Positions 1-7,907 of a DNA stretch of 16,486 nt are shown piece by piece (the first letter of the stretch is position 1; each line of letters begins with the position of its first letter). The translations under genes and the position numbers were made by a program. The stretch lies in assembly GCA_030612965.1 (NCBI GenBank), contig JAUWMW010000019.1, forward strand, positions 1 to 16,486. Reading direction: 5' to 3'. Under the pieces are notes generated by a model. It ran no database searches. It had not been told where the DNA came from and was given only the letters and a program-made list of their open reading frames with translations. This stretch comes from a bacterium (lineage in GTDB: Bacteria; Zixibacteria; MSB-5A5; GN15; FEB-12).

Positions 1-2130
1 CAGATGAGTTCAGCAGAATGGGATCGACTCAACCAGGCCATTCTCTCTCATAACAAGTCGGCCGGCTGCCAACCTCACTTTTCGACTGACAAAGCCAGCC
101 TTGATCAGATGCGTGAGGAAGGCTCCCGCCGGATCGGCCAGACGCTGCCTGATCTCAGTCTATACTACCGCTTGTCGGTGGCCGAGGAGGCTACGCCGAA
201 TGAGAAGCTTGAGTTGGTACGGTCCTTGAACGCACTGGATATCGTAGAGACGGCCTACATTGCGCCCAAACCGGAGTTGGCTAACATCGAAACTGAAACG
301 CGCCTCACTCCGGTCTGGGAGGTCTCGCAGTGGTACCTGCAGCCCGCCCCCACCGGAATCGATGCCTACTATGGTTGGAACTTCCCGGGAGGTAGGGGTG
401 AAAACGTCAAGTTCGTCGACATCGAGGGCAACTGGGTCGAGTCGCACGAAGACCTCCACGGCGGCACCGATAGCTGGCACATCGCCGGTACGAAAGTACT
501 CGATCCCGGCTGGTGGCACCACGGCACCGCCGTTCTCGGCGAAGTGGCGGCCGATTCCAACAGCTTCGGCATGACCGGCATCGCCTTTAATGTCGATCTG
601 GGTACCGTGTCAATCGGCTCGATGTCCACAGCCAGCGCTATTGTCACCGCCACCGACAGCACTGTGGCCGGTGACATCATTCTGATCGAACTACACGCTC
701 CGGGTCCCAACGCCGGAGGTAGCGGCCAGCAGGGCTACGTCGCCATGGAGTACTGGCAGGAGAACTTCGATGTCATCTTAACCGCCTCCGCCAACGGCCG
801 GATCGTGGTTGAGGCGGCTGGTAACGGCGAGGAAAACTACGACGACACAACGATTTACGGCCACCTGTTCGACCCCGACTATAGGTATTCGGGGGCCGTC
901 ATGGTTGGAGCGGGCGACTTAGATCATCTGCCTGAGTGGTTCACCAATTATGGTGAGCGGGTTGATGTCCACGGTTTCGGCTCGAACGTCTTCACCCTCG
1001 GATATGGCGACCTCTACGGCAGCGACACCACCGATTACTACACGGCGCACTTCGGTGGCACCTCAAGCGCCTCTCCGATAATCGTCGGCGCCTGCGCCGT
1101 GCTCCAGGGTATTCACCAGGAGGTTCATGGACGACCGCTCGATTATGTCGAGATGCATGAACTGCTGATGGACTTCTCTACCCCTCAGGCACCACACTAC
1201 AAGGAGATCGGACCGATGCCGAACTTGCAAGGGTCGTGTGACCAGATCGTGGGGGTTTCGTTCACAGCCGACACGACCATCGGCTGGGCGCCGCTGGCGG
1301 TCAACTTTTCTGCTTCATCCGGTCTGGCAGTTGACACTTGGACATGGGATTTCGGTGATGGCGGCGCCGACTCCATCCAGTCTCCAGCCTACACCTACAA
1401 TCAGCCCGGCATGTTCGATGTCAGCCTGCAGGTGCAGGCGGGCGAGGATACTCGGACCTCCGTCAAGACCAGCTACATTAAGATCCTGGCTGATTCGATG
1501 ATTGCCGATACCGGCGCGGCCTTTCCGGGTGAACTGATCGAATTGGTGATCTACGGCCGCAATAGCATTCCTATCAACGAAATCATTATTCCGGTGGAAT
1601 ACAGTGGCGACCTGGTGTTGACATATGATCACTTCTCGACCGACAGTTGCCGCACAGATTACTTCGAGGAGCAGAGCCTGACTCACCTTAGTCCATCTAC
1701 CAAGACAACAACGGTCAGGCTGCAGGCATCATCGATGGGATCGGCGCCTGATCTGGCGCCCGGCGCCGGGCCGATCCTCAGGCTTTATTTCCAGATTGAC
1801 ACCTCGGCCCAATTCGGCCAGACCACGCCGATTCTGGTGGATGGTTACTCGACACACTTGCCAGAATTCAACGGCGATATTCTTGAATACCAACCGCGAA
1901 CAGTGGCCGGACTTGCTCGGTTGTGTCTCCAGCGTGGAGACATGGACGGCATCGAAGGAATCACCATAGCCGACCTTGTCTTCTTGACCGACTACATGTT
2001 CTCAGAGGGCATACCGCCCTTCCCGCTCGAAACGGCCGACGTGGATTGCTCCGGTACTACTGATATCGCTGATCTGGTTTACCTCGTGGACTGGATGTTC
2101 AATGACGGCCCAGAACCGTGTGGCTGTTAG
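1..2130 (+). CDS. Secreted subtilisin-family (S8) serine protease with PKD, cohesin-like and dockerin-like modules; 5' end missing
   Basis: Subtilisin-like endopeptidase, predicted extracellular. Residues are counted from the ATG at position 4. The reading frame is open to the window edge and no signal peptide is visible, so the true start lies upstream. Residues about 50-95 look like an I9-type propeptide. The catalytic triad is visible: Asp139 (FVDIEGNW), His173 (HHGTAVLG) and Ser354 (GGTSSASP), with oxyanion-hole Asn274 (AAGN). The Asp motif is D-I-E-G rather than the usual D-T/S-G. A PKD domain follows at about 417-495 (WTWDFGDGG), then a beta-rich segment at about 500-640 that resembles a cohesin domain, then two dockerin-like calcium-binding repeats at about 645-705 (GDMDGIEGITIADLVFL and ADVDCSGTTDIADLVYLV). 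This modular tail is common in secreted proteins of FCB candidate phyla. The protease call is firm; the cohesin-like assignment is tentative. A hairpin follows the stop codon. Confidence 0.93.
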   Translation, partial: QMSSAEWDRLNQAILSHNKSAGCQPHFSTDKASLDQMREEGSRRIGQTLPDLSLYYRLSVAEEATPNEKLELVRSLNALDIVETAYIAPKPELANIETETRLTPVWEVSQWYLQPAPTGIDAYYGWNFPGGRGENVKFVDIEGNWVESHEDLHGGTDSWHIAGTKVLDPGWWHHGTAVLGEVAADSNSFGMTGIAFNVDLGTVSIGSMSTASAIVTATDSTVAGDIILIELHAPGPNAGGSGQQGYVAMEYWQENFDVILTASANGRIVVEAAGNGEENYDDTTIYGHLFDPDYRYSGAVMVGAGDLDHLPEWFTNYGERVDVHGFGSNVFTLGYGDLYGSDTTDYYTAHFGGTSSASPIIVGACAVLQGIHQEVHGRPLDYVEMHELLMDFSTPQAPHYKEIGPMPNLQGSCDQIVGVSFTADTTIGWAPLAVNFSASSGLAVDTWTWDFGDGGADSIQSPAYTYNQPGMFDVSLQVQAGEDTRTSVKTSYIKILADSMIADTGAAFPGELIELVIYGRNSIPINEIIIPVEYSGDLVLTYDHFSTDSCRTDYFEEQSLTHLSPSTKTTTVRLQASSMGSAPDLAPGAGPILRLYFQIDTSAQFGQTTPILVDGYSTHLPEFNGDILEYQPRTVAGLARLCLQRGDMDGIEGITIADLVFLTDYMFSEGIPPFPLETADVDCSGTTDIADLVYLVDWMFNDGPEPCGC

Positions 2131-2162
2131 TCGAGACCTGGTCGTGATCAAGAACCTAATCC

Positions 2163-2189
2163 TGCCCTCCCGGATCAGCCGAGAGGGCA
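2163..2189 (+). terminator. Hairpin after the S8 protease gene, probable terminator
   Basis: TGCCCTC (2163-2169) pairs with GAGGGCA (2183-2189). After one C/A mismatch, CGG (2171-2173) pairs with CCG (2179-2181) around the loop ATCAG. The stem is followed by TTTATCTT, a T-rich but interrupted tail. It begins 33 bp after the stop codon of the protease gene, a normal place for an intrinsic terminator. Confidence 0.5.
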
Positions 2190-2480
2190 TTTATCTTACC
2201 TGAGAATTCGAAAGCCTGCTCAGGACCTGTGGCCGGTCGCCGGGAGTTGAAAAGAAGGTCACGGTCGTACTCAGTATCCTCATGCCCAGTATGTCATACC
2301 GGAACCACGACAACGCTGGACAGGTATGTACGAAGCCCCGACCGGCGCCGATTCTTCACCGAAAGACCTTGCAAACAGGGCAGTCTTGACTTAGTATTAT
2401 AGTTTGGCTAATCATCGGTCGGCTCTAAACAGATCGAGGATTTGGTACGTCAGAATGGAAGAATGCGAATACACTCATGA
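2190..2480. other. Non-coding stretch upstream of the tandem secreted-protein genes
   Basis: About 290 bp with no convincing gene or RNA. A TTGACT hexamer at 2386-2391, followed after 17 bp by TAATCA (2409-2414), is a weak candidate sigma-70-type promoter for the gene at 2481. A TATTATAG stretch at 2395-2402 is AT-rich but has no matching -35 box at good spacing. A 35-codon frame at 2282-2389 has no ribosome binding site and was not accepted. The region presumably holds the promoter and a leader of unknown length for the downstream pair. Confidence 0.35.
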
Positions 2481-5084
2481 ATGTTTGGTGATATGACAAC
2501 AGGCAAGCTGGATTTCGTCCTTTGTCTGCTGGGAGCAACACTCCTGGCCGGCAACGCGTCGTCGCGCGTTGCGGCCGACGCCGATCAGAAAGAGCGTGGC
2601 GGCAACAAAGCAACCGTTTCGGTTGCGCACTGTATCGCTGGTCACCGTATCGGTGCAATGGAGTTGGCGGTTAACAACAACGGTACTATCGGCACGGGCT
2701 TCAGGGTGGCATCGCCGGCCACCGACTTCTTCACAGGTGAGAGTGTATTGTCTTGCGAGTATCCTCGCGGTTCAAACGTTCAGTACCTCTTTGCCGGCGC
2801 TTTTTGGATTGGTGCTGTCGTGGATAGAGACACACTGGTTTCGGTAGGCGCTGATGGTTGGTCGTATACTCGGGAACTGTATCCGGATGCTCCACCATTC
2901 GGAAATATGATAAAGCGGTCGATTACTCACCCCAACTCACCCCTATACGATGGAGCAGTATCGGAAGAGGATTACATCAGCGTCTATACAGATACCATTA
3001 CTCAGGATGTTCCCGCCGACTTCTTTGGGCGACCTCATATACCTCTGAATATCGAGATCACCGATGCCTCCTACGCCTGGTCGTATTCCTACGCCGAGGA
3101 CTTAGTACTCTTTGATTATCAGATCAAGAATATCGGCGTGCGGGAACTTACTGAAGTATACATGGGCGTCTATGTCGACGCCGACGTCTACTTTGGCTCT
3201 GACGATGAGGGCCATGCAGATGATCTTTGCGGATTCCTTCACACCTATCCTGCACAGTTCGGTAGCTGTGTTTTCAACGATACCGTCAATATCGCCTGGA
3301 TTGCCGACAACGATGGTGATCTCGACACCGAGAATCCGGCCGAGCACGTGACAGCTACGCGTATCGTGCGGACACCTGCTGAAGAGATGGAGGTGTCATT
3401 CAATTGGTGGATCAGCAATGGGAATGCCTCCATGGATTTCGGACCTCGCCGCAAGAACGTGGAGCATTTCCGGGATCTGGGTACAGGGGGGCTCGGCACT
3501 CCGGAAGGTGATGTCAATAAGTACGATTTCATGAGTAACCGGGAATTCGACTACGACCAGGAATTCGTCGCCAGCATTCAACCAACCGACACTCTTTGGT
3601 TGTTTCCGGGGGACGACGCAGCCAAATTCGCTACTGGATTTGACACTCGATATTTACTCTCATTCGGTCCCTTCACTATTCGGCCAGGTCAGACCTTACC
3701 TGTCTCGCTGGCCTATGTGGGCGGCATGGATCTTCACACCGACGCCGGTAATTTCGGAAACCTGCCCAACGATCCGCAGACCTTCTGGGACAATCTTGAT
3801 TTCAGCGATCTGGCCACCAACGCCACCTGGGCAGCCTGGATTTACGATAACCCCGGTGTTGACACCGACCAGGACGGCTTTTGTGGACTCTATCATATCT
3901 GTTGCTCCGATTCGGAAACCGTCCTGGACACCTTTTATGATTCTACAGGAAACATAGACAGCATAACTACAGGTTGGAACTGCACTATAGCTGACACCTT
4001 TTACTACCAGGGTGATGGTGTACCCGACTTCCGTGGCGCTGCCCCGCCGCCGGCACCCGATTTCTGGGTTGAGCCGTCAGCCAACAAGCTGAGAATTCGG
4101 TTCAACGGCCTCAGATCGGAAACCACCAAGGATGCGTTTTCGCGCCTTCATGATTTCGAGGGGTACCGCGTCTATCTCGGTCGCGATGACCGGTCCACGA
4201 GCTTCGGAGTTGTGGCCTCGTATGACGTCGAGGACTACAACAAGCTCACCTACGACCCCACCTCGAACACGCCCGATGGCTGGGCTCTTCTCGATGTACC
4301 GTTCACCATCGACTCCCTACGCTGTTTGTACGGCGATTCCTGCGAAGATATGAATTTCGATCCCCTGAGCTATACCCGCAGCAGTTGTTTTATCCATCCC
4401 AACTTCCCGGATTCGCAGTTCCTTTTTGAAGCCCAGGATTACAACGTCTCCGAACTGGGGGTGGACACGCCCATTCGCAAGACCTATCCTGAGCAACCCT
4501 ATCCCAGCAGCCTGATCCCTGACTCGGCGCAGCCGAATGAAGTGACCGACGATGGCTATCTCAAGTACTTCGAGTATGAAACAGAAATTGACAACCTGCT
4601 GCCGACGGTCGCGTACTGGGTGAATGTCACAGCCTTCGATTACGGATCGCCTGAATCCGGTCTGTCCTCGTTAGAAACGTCGGTATCTGTCGGCGCCCGG
4701 AGCGCTTATCCGCTGGCCGGCTGGGAAGAGGTCGAGGCCAAAGGACTGAAAGCATACGTCTACCCGAACCCCTACCGCATCGACGGGGACTATCGAGACC
4801 GTGGACTTGAAGGTCGCGTTGACAGCGACCGACCTATTGATCGAACGCGCGTACTGAACTTCGCCAACCTGCCTCCCAAGTGTACTATACGTATCTTCAC
4901 GGTTGACGGCGATCTCGTGCGCGAGTTGATACATGATAAATCTCTTGACGATCCTAAAGCTTCGCACGAGGAGTGGGACCTGATCACCCGCAACACACAG
5001 ATGGTAGTCAGCGGTTTCTACTACTGGACGGTTGAGGACGAGAAGGGTGACGTCCAGATCGGCAAGCTGGCCATAATCATGTAA
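2481..5084 (+). CDS. Large secreted protein with acidic loops, Fn3-like domain and C-terminal sorting-like domain (first of a tandem pair)
   Basis: 867 residues, function unknown. The start is either ATG 2481, just after an in-frame stop, or ATG 2493 (MTTGK); neither has a good ribosome binding site, and both leave a signal peptide with hydrophobic core LDFVLCLLGATLLA. Two acidic DxDxD loops are seen, at about 277-282 (DNDGDLD) and 461-466 (DTDQDGF), suggestive of calcium binding. The motif GDGVPDFRG at about 511-519 leads into an Fn3-like domain (about 534-735) with the edge motifs FEGYRVY and VNVTAFDYGSP. The last ~110 residues (755-867: YPNPYR, CTIRIFTVDGDLVREL, SGFYYWTVE, GKLAII) resemble FlgD-Ig or type IX secretion sorting tails seen in FCB bacteria. 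It is a clear paralogue of the next gene, which starts 11 bp downstream. A surface or extracellular structural or adhesive role is inference. Confidence 0.85.
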   Translation: MFGDMTTGKLDFVLCLLGATLLAGNASSRVAADADQKERGGNKATVSVAHCIAGHRIGAMELAVNNNGTIGTGFRVASPATDFFTGESVLSCEYPRGSNVQYLFAGAFWIGAVVDRDTLVSVGADGWSYTRELYPDAPPFGNMIKRSITHPNSPLYDGAVSEEDYISVYTDTITQDVPADFFGRPHIPLNIEITDASYAWSYSYAEDLVLFDYQIKNIGVRELTEVYMGVYVDADVYFGSDDEGHADDLCGFLHTYPAQFGSCVFNDTVNIAWIADNDGDLDTENPAEHVTATRIVRTPAEEMEVSFNWWISNGNASMDFGPRRKNVEHFRDLGTGGLGTPEGDVNKYDFMSNREFDYDQEFVASIQPTDTLWLFPGDDAAKFATGFDTRYLLSFGPFTIRPGQTLPVSLAYVGGMDLHTDAGNFGNLPNDPQTFWDNLDFSDLATNATWAAWIYDNPGVDTDQDGFCGLYHICCSDSETVLDTFYDSTGNIDSITTGWNCTIADTFYYQGDGVPDFRGAAPPPAPDFWVEPSANKLRIRFNGLRSETTKDAFSRLHDFEGYRVYLGRDDRSTSFGVVASYDVEDYNKLTYDPTSNTPDGWALLDVPFTIDSLRCLYGDSCEDMNFDPLSYTRSSCFIHPNFPDSQFLFEAQDYNVSELGVDTPIRKTYPEQPYPSSLIPDSAQPNEVTDDGYLKYFEYETEIDNLLPTVAYWVNVTAFDYGSPESGLSSLETSVSVGARSAYPLAGWEEVEAKGLKAYVYPNPYRIDGDYRDRGLEGRVDSDRPIDRTRVLNFANLPPKCTIRIFTVDGDLVRELIHDKSLDDPKASHEEWDLITRNTQMVVSGFYYWTVEDEKGDVQIGKLAIIM

Positions 5085-5095
5085 GCTAAGAGGAA

Positions 5096-7714
5096 ATGAG
5101 CCAGGATCACCCCGCCAAAGGCCGCTCCAGAACCGTAATCTGGTCAGCCCTCATCCTATTGAGCCTGATCGCCGGCGTTTACGCGCGAGAAACCAGCCCC
5201 AAGACCGAGTGGCTTGAGCGATCGAACCCCGGACCGAAGACCGCCGCCTCCGGACCGGTAGTGGAGTATGCCGTCCACAAGCGCGGCAACATCCAGCTGG
5301 CTGTCGCCAACAACGGCACTTTCGGTACCCGCGGACGCTCGATTCCCGACCCGCTCACCGGCGAAGGCATCCCATCGTGCATTTTCCCCAAGAACTCCGA
5401 CCTCGTTTACCTCTATGTAGCCGCGATCTGGGCCGGCGCCGTAAAAGGAAACGATACTCTGGTATCGGTAGGCGATGAGGACTTCTTTGTCACCACCGAG
5501 TTCTGGCCGGACATCAAACCGTTTGGTGACTTCCACTATGAGTCTATCGATCCCAACAGTCGCTATTACACACCAGACGCTTATTCAGAAGAAGACATTA
5601 TATGTGAGTACACTGATACTTTGACGGACAACGAAGCCACCGGCGTTGATAACACCGATGGCCGTCCCCACAAACCGCTGGGAATAAAGGTCACGCAGCG
5701 TTCCATGGCCTGGAGCTACTCGTACGCTCAGGACTTTATCCTGTTCGACTACCGGGTTCAGAATATCGATGTGAAAACATTGAGCAAGGTGTATCTCGGT
5801 ATATGGCTTGACGGTGATGTCTGGCACCTCACTAACCAGGACTGGAATGACGATATGGTCGGATTCCTTCGCAGCTACCCGGCACCGGAAGGGCACGGTT
5901 ATCTTGACACCATAAACGTCGCCTATCACACTGACAATGATGGTGACCCGGACACATTGACCCACGCCTGGAACGCTCAGTCCGTTCCGCACGCAGTAGG
6001 TGTCCGCGTTGTGCGCACCCCGGCCGAGGAACCAAGATACTCATTCAACTGGTGGGTTATGGACTACTCTGATCCATCCCAAGACTTCGGCCCGCGCCGG
6101 CGCGGTACACCAGAGGATCCGTTCCGAAGCTTCGGCTCTCGACTCGGCACTCCCGAGGGGGACAAGAACAAGTACTATGTTCTCAGCCACCCGGAGTTTG
6201 ACTACGACCAGTATTATGTCGCGCAGAATCAAATGCTCAACGGCTGGCTCCCCCCGCCGGAGAACGCAGCAGACATTGCCAATGGTTACGATTGCCGATA
6301 CCTCTTGTCCTTCGGGCCGTTCGAGATCCACCCCGGCCAGGAACTGCCGATTTCCTTTGCCTGGCTGGGTGGCTCCTTTCTGCACTCCGACCCAACTAAT
6401 TTCGACCGACTTTACAAAGAGCGCCGCCCCGACATCTTCTACAACTCGCTCGACTTCTCGGGGTTGGCTGCCAATTCCCGATGGGCATCGTGGGTCTACG
6501 ATAATCCCGGCATCGACACCAACAACGACGGCTACTTCGGCAAGTCCCGTGTCTACTGTACCGACTCGGTCGTGCAGGAAATCGACACCATAATCGACGG
6601 CAATGATACGACGATTACGGTTATCGAGTACACCGACTGTGACACGCTTTTTTATGAGGGGGATGGCGTGCCGGATTTTCGAGGCGCCGGTCCCCCGCCC
6701 GCCCCCGAGCTTCACATCATACCGGATGTAGGACGCCTGACGATCCGGTTCAACGGTTTGCTTTCGGAGACTACCCGAGACATTTTCTCGCATAAGGTTG
6801 ACTTCGAAGGTTACCGCGTCTATTTCGCACGTGACGACCGACCCTCAAGTTTCTCCGTGGTAGCCTCATATGACATTGAGGACTACAACAAGTACGTCTT
6901 CGTTGATGGTGATTACCAACTCCTAGACATACCATTCACCATTGATTCTCTTCGTTGCCTCTACGGTGACTCCTGTAACGATGTGAGTTTCCATCCCCTG
7001 GCTTATACACGCAGCTTTCCATACCTGCATCCGGGATTCCCGGAGTCGACCTTTGTCTTCACGGCTCAGGATTACAACGTCTCCGAGTTGGGCGTGCAGA
7101 CCGAAATCCGCAAACGGTTTCCGAACCAGCCCTACCCAAGCAGTCTGATTCCAGACTCGGCCCGACCAGATGAATTCACTGAACGCGGCCAATTCAAATA
7201 CTTCGAGTATGAAATGGTTCTCGATTCCCTGTTGCCGACCGTACCGTACTTCATATCCGTCACCGCTTTCGACTTCGGTTCCCCCATAGCCGGACTGCCG
7301 GCTCTGGAAAGCTCAGTGGTCAATAGCGCTCAATTGGCCTATCCTATGGCCTCGGTTGATCGGGTTATCGCCGACCAACTGGAAGCGTATGTATATCCGA
7401 ACCCTTATCGCTCCGATGCCCGATATGTCAGCCGAGGTTTCGAGGGCCGCTTCGACCGTGAGGAAGCACCGGACCGTTCGCACCGGATACACTTTGCCAA
7501 TCTGCCCGCCAAGTGCATCATCAGGATTTACTCCCTCGACGGCGATCTGGTAAGAGAGTTGATTCATGATATGGATCCGGACGATCCGACGTCGTCCCAT
7601 CACGAATGGAACCTGATCACGCGCAACACTCAGTTGGCCGTGACCGGGCTTTACTATTTCGTAGTTGAGTCGGCACAACGCACTCAGATAGGCAAGTTCG
7701 CCATCATTCGCTGA
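5096..7714 (+). CDS. Large secreted protein with acidic loops, Fn3-like domain and C-terminal sorting-like domain (second of a tandem pair)
   Basis: 872 residues, function unknown, co-linear with the preceding gene over nearly its whole length. A signal peptide is clear: basic start (HPAKGRSR), core VIWSALILLSLIAG, and a likely cut after VYA at residue 30. The purine-rich AAGAGGAA lies almost against the ATG, an unusually short spacing. Features shared with the first copy include AWSYSYAxDxxLFDY (about 205-219), the acidic loops DNDGDPD (280-286) and DTNNDGY (474-480), GDGVPDFRG (522-530), FEGYRVY (570-576), IDSLRCLYGDSC (616-627) with its cysteine pair, AQDYNVSELGV, and the C-terminal domain from about 763 (YPNPYR) to GKFAIIR. 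The copies differ most in the N-terminal leader and in the segment between the second acidic loop and GDGVPDFRG. The short gap implies co-transcription. The C-terminal domain suggests export and surface attachment by a type IX-like route (inference). Confidence 0.86.
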   Translation: MSQDHPAKGRSRTVIWSALILLSLIAGVYARETSPKTEWLERSNPGPKTAASGPVVEYAVHKRGNIQLAVANNGTFGTRGRSIPDPLTGEGIPSCIFPKNSDLVYLYVAAIWAGAVKGNDTLVSVGDEDFFVTTEFWPDIKPFGDFHYESIDPNSRYYTPDAYSEEDIICEYTDTLTDNEATGVDNTDGRPHKPLGIKVTQRSMAWSYSYAQDFILFDYRVQNIDVKTLSKVYLGIWLDGDVWHLTNQDWNDDMVGFLRSYPAPEGHGYLDTINVAYHTDNDGDPDTLTHAWNAQSVPHAVGVRVVRTPAEEPRYSFNWWVMDYSDPSQDFGPRRRGTPEDPFRSFGSRLGTPEGDKNKYYVLSHPEFDYDQYYVAQNQMLNGWLPPPENAADIANGYDCRYLLSFGPFEIHPGQELPISFAWLGGSFLHSDPTNFDRLYKERRPDIFYNSLDFSGLAANSRWASWVYDNPGIDTNNDGYFGKSRVYCTDSVVQEIDTIIDGNDTTITVIEYTDCDTLFYEGDGVPDFRGAGPPPAPELHIIPDVGRLTIRFNGLLSETTRDIFSHKVDFEGYRVYFARDDRPSSFSVVASYDIEDYNKYVFVDGDYQLLDIPFTIDSLRCLYGDSCNDVSFHPLAYTRSFPYLHPGFPESTFVFTAQDYNVSELGVQTEIRKRFPNQPYPSSLIPDSARPDEFTERGQFKYFEYEMVLDSLLPTVPYFISVTAFDFGSPIAGLPALESSVVNSAQLAYPMASVDRVIADQLEAYVYPNPYRSDARYVSRGFEGRFDREEAPDRSHRIHFANLPAKCIIRIYSLDGDLVRELIHDMDPDDPTSSHHEWNLITRNTQLAVTGLYYFVVESAQRTQIGKFAIIR

Positions 7715-7761
7715 CCAGTCCCCCCACCATCCCGCGTAGTTCCATAAATAGTTGTACACCG

Positions 7762-7847
7762 GCATCTGGACGAGTTTACTTCGTCCTTGTGCCCGCTGAA
7801 TCTTCAGATGCAGCGGGTATTGCGGCCGAATCTGAAGATTCGGCCGC
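7762..7847. repeat. Cluster of nested inverted repeats between convergent genes
   Basis: Three hairpins lie in a row. (1) GGACGA/TCGTCC, about 7768-7773 and 7781-7786. (2) CCCGCTG/CAGCGGG, about 7792-7798 and 7811-7817, with a loop containing ATCTTCAGAT. (3) GCGGCCGAATC/GATTCGGCCGC, 7822-7832 and 7837-7847, loop TGAA. In addition GAATCTTCAGAT in the second hairpin is the exact reverse complement of ATCTGAAGATTC in the third, so hairpins 2 and 3 can be replaced by one longer 12-bp pairing. The cluster could be a bidirectional terminator or a REP-like dispersed element. Coordinates of the first two are good to about 1 bp. Confidence 0.6.
7822..7847. terminator. Perfect 11-bp GC-rich hairpin, possible bidirectional terminator
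   Basis: GCGGCCGAATC-TGAA-GATTCGGCCGC is a perfect stem with a four-base loop, sitting between the stop of the 872-residue secreted protein (7714) and the stop of the convergent glycosyltransferase-like gene (7908). Neither side carries a run of T on the appropriate strand, so intrinsic termination would be non-canonical. Confidence 0.4.
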
Positions 7848-7907
7848 CACAAAAGGGTACATCACTGGCTGGCAATGAGATCGCTACGTCCTCCGCCGGT
7901 GACAACA

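Noticed and set aside
2282..2389. 35-codon frame in the gap before the first large secreted protein
   Set aside because: No ribosome binding site, no motif, no hydrophobic segment; most likely chance.
2386..2414. Sigma-70-type promoter before the first large secreted protein
   Set aside because: The -35-like TTGACT is good but the -10 element TAATCA is poor, so it was only mentioned within the intergenic entry.
6000..6593. 197-codon open frame on the plus strand in another frame of the same gene
   Set aside because: Composition is dominated by Ser, Thr, Arg and Pro, typical of an out-of-frame reading of a GC-rich gene.
6041..6793. 250-codon open frame on the minus strand inside the second secreted paralogue
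   Set aside because: It lies wholly within a well-supported + strand gene with clear paralogy; the peptide has no recognisable motifs and reflects GC-rich antisense frames.
7313..7852. 179-codon minus-strand frame running through the hairpin cluster into the secreted paralogue
   Set aside because: Its N-terminus is only the translation of the inverted repeats and the rest is antisense to a real gene; start codon would be TTG without a ribosome binding site.
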